Assembly (NCBI GenBank): GCA_024227155.1
Contig: JAAELB010000038.1
Coordinates: 1 to 43,295, forward strand
DNA: 43,295 nt
Source: Desulfobulbaceae bacterium
GTDB lineage: Bacteria > Desulfobacterota > Desulfobulbia > Desulfobulbales > Desulfocapsaceae
Reading direction: 5' to 3'
In this document: in pieces, positions 1 through 6,680 of the stretch
How the letters are laid out: each line of letters opens with the position of its first letter
Numbering within the stretch: position 1 is the first letter of the stretch
The notes under the pieces: generated by a model
Seen by the model: the letters and a program-made list of their open reading frames with translations, nothing else
Told to the model about the DNA's origin: nothing
The model's database searches: none
Made by a program: the position numbers and the translations under genes

Positions 1-2
1 TG

Positions 3-188
3 AAAGGGGATGGCGAAAAAATACTCATTATTGATGATCAGGCTGAACAGAACGAGATTCTGGAAGAATCTCTGTCAAAGCTAGGGTACAAACCTCATTC
101 TGTGACCAGTGGTGAAAAAGGATTGGAATTTCATATTTCCATCATTAGCCTCTCGTACAGTAAAGCCAACCGTCGAGAGTATCTGTGA
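3..188 (+). pseudogene. truncated response-regulator receiver fragment (5' end outside window)
   Basis: The reading frame enters from the left edge and stops at TGA 186-188. It encodes the start of a receiver domain: beta-1 with the acidic pair (KILIIDDQ), alpha-1 and beta-2 (LGYKPHSVTSGEKGLEF). After that, receiver similarity stops abruptly and about 18 unrelated residues follow. The phospho-acceptor Asp of beta-3, the Thr of beta-4 and the Lys of beta-5 are all absent, so this cannot be a working receiver. It is probably the broken C-terminal receiver of a hybrid kinase lying upstream, and a second broken receiver lies at 9025-9301. What precedes it is outside the window. Confidence 0.6.
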
Positions 189-486
189 CAAAAGTGTTCG
201 ATTGTCGGGCATATTTTCCTCATTTCATCACTGAAAGAATTGCAATAGCTTTGGGTAAAGGCTCCAACCACGCCTGCGTCTATCAGTTACTGATCGGCTA
301 CTCTGGCACCTTCGGGTAGTCACTCCGTATTTAAAATTATTTTCTGCTTTGGCCTTCATTTTTCCGGTAATTCTAAGGTATAGTAATTGTACTGTGGGCA
401 CTGGATAATTTTCAGGACGCTGGGTTTTACCCTGTCCCATTTTACCAGTTCTAAGAGTTATAAGAAAAGGGTGAAAGACACAAACC
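189..486. other. non-coding gap between receiver fragment and hybrid kinase
   Basis: About 300 bases. I see no convincing gene, RNA gene or terminator. The long minus-strand frame crossing it runs deep into the kinase gene and has no family resemblance. The kinase frame is open upstream to 387, but those residues do not resemble a receiver N-terminus and a better start lies at 501. The promoter of the kinase/NtrC operon probably lies here, but I cannot point to convincing -35/-10 or -24/-12 boxes. Confidence 0.4.
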
Positions 487-492
487 GGAGGA
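487..492 (+). promoter_or_regulatory. ribosome binding site GGAGGA deciding a GTG start
   Basis: GGAGGA lies eight bases before GTG 501, from which the protein begins directly with a canonical receiver (SDKQLSILVMDDE). The more upstream in-frame ATG at 387 has no such signal. Confidence 0.7.
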
Positions 493-500
493 AGCCAACT

Positions 501-2978
501 GTGAGCGACAAACAGCTTTCCATTCTTGTGATGGACGATGAACCGTTCATCTTGGAAAGTATAGCCGATTATCTCGAAGATTTTGATTATCTGGTGTTTT
601 CTGCTGAAAACGGTCGAGTGGGTCTTGAATGTTTTGAAAATGAAAAGCCCGATGTGATCTTGACCGATCTGCGGATGCCTGAATTTGATGGTTTGGAAGT
701 GCTGAGGATAGTCAGAGAACGCTCGCCGGATACACCAATAATAGTGATGTCGGCTACGGGACGCATAGCTGATTCCGTGCATGCTCTCAGGCTTGGTGCC
801 TGGAACTATATCCTCAAACCAATCGAGGACATGTCCATAATCACCCATGCTATTGACAAGGCTCTTGAACGTGCCCGATTGATTATCGATAACCGTCTGT
901 ATCAGGAAAATCTGGAAGCACTGGTGGCTGAAAGGACTCTGAAGTTAGAGGAGGCACAGAGAAAAATTTCACTCAATACCCAGAGACTGAGTGCTCTTGT
1001 GGAACTTGGCAGTATGGAAAAGTCCTCCGAGGCGGAGATTATTCAATTCGTTCTTGAAGAAGCCGTTCGACTGACTAAGAGTGATTTTGGTTTGTTTCAT
1101 TTATATGATCAGAAAAATAAAATTATCACAGCCTCTTCCCACTCGAAAGGAAAAATGTTGGAAGATATTGAGTTTCCCCGGTTTCCGTACCCCCTTGAAG
1201 AGGCGGGGGTGTGGGCAAATAGTATTCGATGGAATAAACCTCAGATTCTCAACAATACTCTGGGGCTTAGATATATTAAAAAGTCTTCAAACAGTTCCTT
1301 AGTGATAAAAAGGCATATGAGCGTGCCAATTAACATCAGTTCCTTTTGCATTGCTGTTGCCGAGGTGAATAACAAGAAAGAGCCCTATGATGAATCGGAT
1401 GCACAGCAACTGACCCTGTTGTTGACAGGGGCCTGGAGGATGATTCGAAAACGAAGGACAGAAGCGGCGCTGCGCAGAAGCGAAGAAAAATACCGTACCA
1501 TGATGGAGGCATTAAATGATGCAGCATACGTCTGTACATCAGGTTTCCAGGTAGAATATATGAATCAGGCCATGATTAATAGATTGGGGTGTGATGCCAC
1601 CGGGCAGTCCTGTCACAATGTCATGGAAATTCTGGGCGGAAAGTGTACCTGGTGCCCACATAAAAACATAAAATGGGAGGGGCATAGAAGTATTGAGATG
1701 GTCACCCCTGAGGATGGAAGAATATACCATGTTTCCAACTCTCCTATATACGACGCCGATGGGTCAATTTCGAAAAATATGACTATTTTACGTGATATTA
1801 CAGAAATTAGAGGTATGGAAAAACATCTTCACCAGGCCCAAAAAATGGAAACTATTGGCTTGCTTGCCGGGGGCATAGCCCATGACTTTAATAATATACT
1901 TGGTGGCATTCTAGGTTTTGCTGAACTGCTTGAAGAAGACTTGAAGCAAATTGAGTGCTCTGATAAAATTATCGCGCGGGTGGTCACAATTATTAAAGGT
2001 AGTGTCAGGGCGAAAGAACTGGTGGCTCAAATTTTGGCTTTTAGTCGGGAAAGGGGAGAGTCTAAAGAACCATTGAACCTTACAATTATAGCGAAAGAGG
2101 TGGTTAAGCTCCTGAGTGCTACCTTACCGACAACAATTAAAATTAAAAAATCTTTCTATAGCAACCAACTGATTCTTGCCGAAGCGACCAAAATACACCA
2201 GCTGCTGATGAATCTATGCACAAATGCAGCGCATGCGATGAAGGATGAAGGGGGGGGGGTGTCCGTGAGTATAGCCGACATTGATCTTGATGAAGATATG
2301 TTATCTGGTCAGGAAATGGTCCTGCCGGGCCCTTTTCTTTATCTAAGTGTTGAAGATACAGGGCATGGTATGGATGAGAATACCCTGAGAAATATTCTGA
2401 AACCGTTCTTCTCAACAAAGCCCGAAGGTGAGGGTACAGGGATGGGGTTGTGGGTTGTTGATGAAATAGTCCGTGATATGGGCGGTTTTCTCAAGATTAA
2501 GAGTGAGCTTGCGCGAGGAACAAAATTTGACATTTTTTTACCGGTATTTAATCCGGAAATAGATCAATCAAAGGCCAGATTGATTGGAGTGGAGGGTTCT
2601 TTTCTCGGTACGGAGCATATACTGTTTGTCGATGACGAAAAGACTCTGACCCAGTTAGCTAAGGAGTATCTCACTGATCTAGGGTATAAGGTTACTGTAT
2701 TTAATAGTCCTTTAGAGGCTCTGGATGATTTTGAAATCAACCATAAAACCTACGATCTGCTGATAACAGATTTAACTATGCCAGAAATGACAGGAGATAG
2801 CTTATGTCTCAAAGTCAAAGAGATAGCACCGGAAATTGAGGTGATTCTGGCCAGTGGCGTGCTGGAGAATGTTGATGAAAGCACATTGGATATGTTTGAT
2901 GCTGTAATGCAAAAGCCCATCTTAATCAAAGATATGGCAAAAACAATCCGCTTGGTGATCGATGAAAGCAAATACTAA
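501..2978 (+). CDS. cytoplasmic hybrid sensor histidine kinase (REC-GAF-PAS-HisKA-HATPase-REC)
   Basis: 825 residues from the GTG start. The order seen is: N-terminal receiver (acidic pair in VMDDE, acceptor Asp56 in ILTDLRMPEFDG); a coiled-coil linker (about 125-165); a GAF-like region (about 170-320); a PAS domain (about 330-440) containing C...GGKCTWCPHK cysteines; a HisKA dimerisation helix with phospho-His461 in GGIAHDFNN; an HATPase with N-box and GTGMGLWVV; and a C-terminal receiver (Asp757 in LITDLTMPEMTG). There is no membrane segment, so it acts in the cytosol. The last 17 bases overlap the NtrC-type regulator, its probable partner, so the two are likely cotranscribed and coupled. 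The two receivers suggest a phosphorelay. A run of ten G at 2250-2259 in the HATPase region is a possible slippage site. The stimulus is unknown. Confidence 0.9.
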   Translation: MSDKQLSILVMDDEPFILESIADYLEDFDYLVFSAENGRVGLECFENEKPDVILTDLRMPEFDGLEVLRIVRERSPDTPIIVMSATGRIADSVHALRLGAWNYILKPIEDMSIITHAIDKALERARLIIDNRLYQENLEALVAERTLKLEEAQRKISLNTQRLSALVELGSMEKSSEAEIIQFVLEEAVRLTKSDFGLFHLYDQKNKIITASSHSKGKMLEDIEFPRFPYPLEEAGVWANSIRWNKPQILNNTLGLRYIKKSSNSSLVIKRHMSVPINISSFCIAVAEVNNKKEPYDESDAQQLTLLLTGAWRMIRKRRTEAALRRSEEKYRTMMEALNDAAYVCTSGFQVEYMNQAMINRLGCDATGQSCHNVMEILGGKCTWCPHKNIKWEGHRSIEMVTPEDGRIYHVSNSPIYDADGSISKNMTILRDITEIRGMEKHLHQAQKMETIGLLAGGIAHDFNNILGGILGFAELLEEDLKQIECSDKIIARVVTIIKGSVRAKELVAQILAFSRERGESKEPLNLTIIAKEVVKLLSATLPTTIKIKKSFYSNQLILAEATKIHQLLMNLCTNAAHAMKDEGGGVSVSIADIDLDEDMLSGQEMVLPGPFLYLSVEDTGHGMDENTLRNILKPFFSTKPEGEGTGMGLWVVDEIVRDMGGFLKIKSELARGTKFDIFLPVFNPEIDQSKARLIGVEGSFLGTEHILFVDDEKTLTQLAKEYLTDLGYKVTVFNSPLEALDDFEINHKTYDLLITDLTMPEMTGDSLCLKVKEIAPEIEVILASGVLENVDESTLDMFDAVMQKPILIKDMAKTIRLVIDESKY
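2250..2259 (+). repeat. poly-G tract (10 G) inside the hybrid kinase gene
   Basis: Ten consecutive G fall in the ATPase domain, encoding the glycines of the DEGGGVSVS segment. With ten G the frame is open. Gain or loss of one G would truncate the kinase before its G-boxes and C-terminal receiver. Long G runs in coding sequence are a known substrate for slipped-strand phase variation; whether it varies here is inference. Confidence 0.7.
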
Positions 2979-4428
2979 GAACAGTGGCGCATCCATCTTA
3001 ATTATTGATGATGAGGAGCTTATCCGTGAAAGCCTTTCCCTGCGAGTTGAGCGATTGGGACACCAAGCCGGAACAACTTCAACCCTTAATGAAGGCCTGG
3101 AAGTCCTGAGAAAGGAGTATTTTGATCTTGTTTTCCTTGATGTTAATCTGCCGGATGGCAATGGTCTGGATGCTCTGGCTACTATCAAACAGAGTCCATC
3201 GAAGCCCGAAGTAATTATTATCACAGCGGTTGGCAGCAGTCAAGGTGCAGCAATGGCTATCCAGAATGGAGCCTGGGATTACATCACGAAACCATTCAGT
3301 AAAGATGAAATAGTTTTGCATATTGAAAGGACCATCGAATATCGAATCGCAAAACAGCAACAAGCCCAGCCCATTGCCATTGATTCAGCGAGTATTATAG
3401 GGCAAAGCGGTAGAATAAAAGACTGTATAAATCAAGTGGCTCAATGTTCCATCCGTGATGCAAATGTTTTGATATTAGGTGAAACCGGTACAGGTAAAGA
3501 GCTTTTTGCCACGGCAATACACGATAACAGTCCGACTATTTCTGGTGATTATGTTGTCGTGGATTGTGCTGCTCTTCCGGATGCGTTGATAGAAAGTGTG
3601 CTCTTTGGTTACGTTAAAGGTGCTTTTACCGGGGCAGACAAATCATCTGCAGGATTGGTTAAAAAGGCGGATGGAGGAACTCTTTTTCTCGATGAAGTGG
3701 GTGAGTTGCCCCTGTCGATGCAGAAAACATTTTTAAGAGTGCTTCAGGAAAAGAAATTCAGGCCCGTTGGCAGTTCGAAAGAGACCACCAGCAATTTCAG
3801 GTTGATTTCTGCAACGAACAGGGATCTTGGTCAAATGGTTGAAGAGGGGACTTTCAGAAAGGATCTGTTCCACCGGCTAAAAACCATATCAATCACCTTG
3901 CCACCGTTGCGTGAAAGGAAAGAAGATATTCAACCCCTGGCCCAGCATTATATAAGTAGGTTATCCAGGAAACACGCAATCAAAACCAAAGCTCTTCTTG
4001 CCGATACCCTGGAAATTCTGGAGGCGTATGAGTGGCCTGGAAACGTCCGGGAACTGGTTAATGCCCTTGAGAAAGCAATTTTGTCAGAGCCTGAACTGCC
4101 CATCCTGTATCCGATGTTTATACCAAGTGAGATACGAATAGACTTTGCTAACAAGAAACTTTATGGTGGAAAGTCAGAAACCTCCGAAGACTCCATCGAT
4201 CCGCCGATATTTACATCAATCCACTCATCATTATCGTCTCTGGCCCCCCTTCCTGAGTTAAAACTGTTCCGTGAACAGGCAATAAATGAAATTGAAAGTT
4301 TGTATTTAAAATCAGTTTTTCAACAGACAGATGGTGATATCGACAGAGCGATTACCATATCAGGTTTGAGCAAAAGCCGTATGTACTCCTTAATTAAAAA
4401 ATATAACCTGAAGAATCTGCTCAAATGA
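2962..4428 (+). CDS. NtrC-family sigma-54-dependent response regulator
   Basis: 488 residues in three parts. A receiver (1-125) has the acidic pair (LIIDDEE), Asp60 in VFLDVNLPDG and Lys in YITKPF. An AAA+ sigma-54 activator domain (about 145-375) has Walker A GETGTGKE near 173-180, the intact sigma-54-contacting GAFTGA loop at 220-225, Walker B LFLDEVGEL and the arginine-finger region. A C-terminal Fis-type helix-turn-helix (about 450-485) has a GLSKSRMYSLIKK recognition helix. All residues needed for ATP-driven open-complex formation are present. The 17-base overlap with the hybrid kinase suggests that kinase is its cognate donor. Targets are unknown; I see no clear -24/-12 sigma-54 promoter in the window. 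Confidence 0.93.
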   Translation: MKANTKNSGASILIIDDEELIRESLSLRVERLGHQAGTTSTLNEGLEVLRKEYFDLVFLDVNLPDGNGLDALATIKQSPSKPEVIIITAVGSSQGAAMAIQNGAWDYITKPFSKDEIVLHIERTIEYRIAKQQQAQPIAIDSASIIGQSGRIKDCINQVAQCSIRDANVLILGETGTGKELFATAIHDNSPTISGDYVVVDCAALPDALIESVLFGYVKGAFTGADKSSAGLVKKADGGTLFLDEVGELPLSMQKTFLRVLQEKKFRPVGSSKETTSNFRLISATNRDLGQMVEEGTFRKDLFHRLKTISITLPPLRERKEDIQPLAQHYISRLSRKHAIKTKALLADTLEILEAYEWPGNVRELVNALEKAILSEPELPILYPMFIPSEIRIDFANKKLYGGKSETSEDSIDPPIFTSIHSSLSSLAPLPELKLFREQAINEIESLYLKSVFQQTDGDIDRAITISGLSKSRMYSLIKKYNLKNLLK

Positions 4429-4433
4429 TTCTG

Positions 4434-4470
4434 TTCCTGTAAGATAGGAAAATTTCTTATCTCACAGGAA
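4434..4470 (+). terminator. strong hairpin just after the NtrC-type gene
   Basis: Five bases after the stop codon, TTCCTGT (4434-4440) pairs with ACAGGAA (4464-4470), continuing through an A/C mismatch into AGATAGGAA / TTTCTTATCT. This gives about 16 base pairs around a very small loop. No T-run follows, so it is either a non-canonical terminator or an mRNA 3'-end stabiliser. Confidence 0.45.
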
Positions 4471-4523
4471 TCCTTGGTCGTTATTTCTCGCTTGTAGATC
4501 CTTTCCCCTCCCCTCCTAGGAGG

Positions 4524-4654
4524 TTGTCCGAGAATGCCCTTTCGCCCAAACTCTTCAGAATTGTCAAAAAATAATGCTCGCAATATCATGTATATGGCTG
4601 TGCTTATTTTTTGAAAACTCTTCGATTTTGAACGAAATTCCTACTCTCGGACAA
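4524..4654 (+). repeat. structured element family B, copy 1
   Basis: A 131-nt element closed by the stem TTGTCCGAGA (4524-4533) / TCTCGGACAA (4645-4654). An inner stem pairs 4564-4577 with 4602-4614, with one bulged T at 4575, and encloses the motif AATATCA..TATATG.CTGTG. The block at 4533-4556 (AATGCCCTTTCGCCC...) matches copy 2 at 8920-8943 in 22 of 24 columns. Stem sequences differ between the copies but pairing is kept, so a structured RNA or a structured DNA recombination/transposition element is likely. The short open frame across it is not a gene. It does not match any family I can name. Confidence 0.75.
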
Positions 4655-4751
4655 ACTCCTCGTTATCTATTGTGTTGTAATAATGGCACTATGTATCAGA
4701 TCTTCGTTCTGGTGTGTTTCTTGCTTGTTGTGTGTCAAGCACAATATTCAG

Positions 4752-4910
4752 TTTAGTGCCTTACTCCATAGAAGCTGTAATAAAAAACAAGAAATTATGA
4801 GATCGCTTTGAAAATCATAAGCTTAGAGTCATTGCCAGATAGTGAACGTAGTGAGATCTTCGAGGCACTTATCCAGCGATTCTAAAAAAGTTTCCGACTA
4901 GTCGGGTTAG
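4752..4910 (+). repeat. repeat family A, copy 1 (long subtype)
   Basis: It begins TTTAGTGCCTTA and ends with the family tail: GGCACTTATCCAGCGATTC, an A-run, GTTTCC, the palindrome CCGACTAGTCGG and GTTAG. The ends pair as GTGCCT/AGGCAC. The interior closely matches copy 4 at 35586-35717 read on the other strand (shared ATAGAAGCTGTAATAAAAAA, then TTATGAGATCG), with about 25 extra bases near 4830-4858. It ends seven bases before the AAGGAG of the next gene. Confidence 0.8.
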
Positions 4911-4922
4911 TAAAGGAGAAAC

Positions 4923-5318
4923 ATGAAGGTCTTACTCTATAATCCACACCTTCCGGATCTGAACCGGGATATCACGAATAAAATTCTGAACAACGGAGGA
5001 TGTAATATCTCTGAGGTGTATACCTACGATGAATTCAGAGAAGAGTTCTCCAGTTGCCTGAGCGGGGATACAATTGTGGTTTTTTCACTCCATGACGAGG
5101 AAGATGTACGGTTTCTTGAATCAATGAAGAATGATTTTGTAGATATCAAACTCCTCGTTAACAGTATGGCAGGTATGGAAAAGTTACAGGATAGGATTTT
5201 TAAACTCTATCCAAGAATTGTAACTTCTACCGATTCTAAAGCCTGTTTTGGGCTACTGCCTGATGCGATTGCGCGAATGGTTCAAAGGACGTCTGATAAT
5301 GGCAACAACTTTTCATGA
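4923..5318 (+). CDS. small receiver-like protein, hypothetical
   Basis: 131 residues preceded by AAAGGAG seven to eight bases upstream of the ATG, so translation is credible. It has no signal peptide or membrane segment. The start (KVLLYNPHLPDLNRDIT) and the strand-like VVFSLHDEEDVRFLESM recall the alternating beta/alpha layout of a receiver. However, the acidic pair after beta-1, the acceptor Asp at the end of beta-3 and a clear beta-5 Lys are missing, so if it is a receiver fold it is a phosphorylation-independent one. It lies between an element-A copy and the binding-protein/kinase pair on the same strand and may belong to that pathway. I do not recognise a named family. Confidence 0.6.
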   Translation: MKVLLYNPHLPDLNRDITNKILNNGGCNISEVYTYDEFREEFSSCLSGDTIVVFSLHDEEDVRFLESMKNDFVDIKLLVNSMAGMEKLQDRIFKLYPRIVTSTDSKACFGLLPDAIARMVQRTSDNGNNFS

Positions 5319-5371
5319 TATAATATAGTCAAAAAGAATAACGAAATTTGAAATATTAGCGAGGATGTTGT

Positions 5372-5437
5372 CAATGTGAACATTGCGGCAAGGGAGATCT
5401 CAGACAGTAGCAATGTCTTGCTACTTAGTCGTAAGAC
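5372..5437 (+). promoter_or_regulatory. leader with mutually exclusive hairpins upstream of the binding-protein gene
   Basis: In the 153-nt leader, CAATGT-GA-ACATTG (5372-5385) is palindromic. GTAGCAA (5407-5413) can pair with TTGCTAC (5418-5424). In competition, GTCTT (5415-5419) can pair with AAGAC (5433-5437), or CTTA (5424-5427) with TAAG (5432-5435). The pairings exclude one another, as in an attenuator or translational switch. No known riboswitch consensus was recognised. Confidence 0.35.
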
Positions 5438-5471
5438 AGGAAAGCACGCCAATTTCAAAGGGTGAGGAATA

Positions 5472-6680
5472 ATGATTAAGCAATGTTATGTGTCCGGATG
5501 TTTTACTGTGTATTCCTGTCAACAATCTGTAGTGATATTTTGTATCAACGTATTGCTTCTTTTGCTTTTTCTTTTCCCGCTTTCAGCTGCAGCAAACATG
5601 ACAAACGTTCTTTCAGCTAAATCAGGCCCGTTAACTGATCAATCCAGTAGCGCGACTTTTTCGGGCCTGGCCAAGGGGCTGGAAATTGACTTCGAGGCCA
5701 GGCAGAAAGCTGTAGTTCATGAGAGACTGATTGTAGGCCTACTTTTGGGTAACGGTGGTCTTGGTGATCAAAGTTTCAACGATATGACGTATGCAGGACT
5801 TATCAGAATCAGGCAGCAGTACAACCTGAAACTGATCATAGAAGACAGTGATAAAAACGATGCCGCTTTTGAAGCTGCCATGCAGCGATTGATTGACGAT
5901 GGTGCTCATATCATTGTTGCCAATGATTTTTATCTCAAGGATCTTGTGGCAAAATATGCTCCAGAAAATCCCGATAGATATTTTATTTTACAGGATGCCA
6001 TCCTTACAGGACTGCCTAACGTGGTATGTCTTAGCTATTCTGTAGAGGAAGGTTCTTTTTTGGTCGGAGTTCTTTCCGGTTTACTTACAACTACCAATAG
6101 GGTCGGTTTTATTGGTGGTGTCGATATCCCGGTTATGCACGTTTTTAGAAAAGGTTTCCGTGATGGGGTCTTATTCTCCAATCCTGCGGTTGATATTATG
6201 GAGGTGTTTGTTTCCAAGGCACCTGACTACTCGGGTTTTAGATCACCTGCTGCCGGGTACGATATTGCCATGTCCGCCTATGAAGATGGTGTGGATATAA
6301 TTTATGCCGCGGCTGGTCTCACCGGCAATGGAGTGATCCAGGCGGCAAGAAAATCTGGTACATTCGCCATAGGCGTTGACTCGGACCAGGACCATCTCGC
6401 CAAAGGCTCAGTCTTGACCAGCATGATGAAGCGACTGGATATAGCCACGTTCAACGAGGTAGTACGGATCATTGAAGGTAAGTTCATTCCTGGGGTAAAA
6501 AAATACGGGCTGAAAGATTGTGGAGTAGGTCTTACTCCGATGAAATATAGCCGTCAGTTTATCCCTGATGCGGTTATCAGCGAACTATCCCATATCGAAG
6601 CTCGAATTATTGATGGTAGTATTAACGTTGCTAATTTTATGGATACAGTTGAGAGCGGTGCCAAAGGAAGTAGTCAATGA
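5472..6680 (+). CDS. BMP/PnrA-family periplasmic substrate-binding protein
   Basis: 402 residues. Residues about 20-42 form a hydrophobic export segment ending LFPLSAAA, with no lipobox, so this is a secreted or N-terminally anchored periplasmic protein. The mature part has the two-lobe type I binding fold typical of BMP/PnrA proteins: GLLLGNGGLGDQSFND near the ligand pocket, IIVANDFYLKDLV, and VGFIGGVDIPVMHVFRKGF followed by VDIIYAAAGLTGNGV and FAIGVDSDQ. Family members bind nucleosides or related small ligands. No ABC permease or ATPase gene is nearby; instead the stop codon overlaps the start of a membrane sensor kinase by four bases (ATGA). This implies a sensory rather than transport role, with the protein presenting its ligand state to the kinase. 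The ligand is unknown. Confidence 0.85.
   Translation: MIKQCYVSGCFTVYSCQQSVVIFCINVLLLLLFLFPLSAAANMTNVLSAKSGPLTDQSSSATFSGLAKGLEIDFEARQKAVVHERLIVGLLLGNGGLGDQSFNDMTYAGLIRIRQQYNLKLIIEDSDKNDAAFEAAMQRLIDDGAHIIVANDFYLKDLVAKYAPENPDRYFILQDAILTGLPNVVCLSYSVEEGSFLVGVLSGLLTTTNRVGFIGGVDIPVMHVFRKGFRDGVLFSNPAVDIMEVFVSKAPDYSGFRSPAAGYDIAMSAYEDGVDIIYAAAGLTGNGVIQAARKSGTFAIGVDSDQDHLAKGSVLTSMMKRLDIATFNEVVRIIEGKFIPGVKKYGLKDCGVGLTPMKYSRQFIPDAVISELSHIEARIIDGSINVANFMDTVESGAKGSSQ

Noticed and set aside
189-500. Sigma-54 promoter before the kinase/NtrC operon
   Set aside because: CTGGCACC near 304 lacks a matching GC element at the required distance.
4574-4756. 60-residue plus-strand ORF
   Set aside because: It lies across element B copy 1 and following AT-rich DNA, with no ribosome binding site or family resemblance.
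5386-5471. c-di-GMP (GEMM) or other known riboswitch before the binding-protein gene
   Set aside because: Short resemblances such as AAAGCACGCC do not extend to any conserved core I know, so only a generic hairpin switch is reported.
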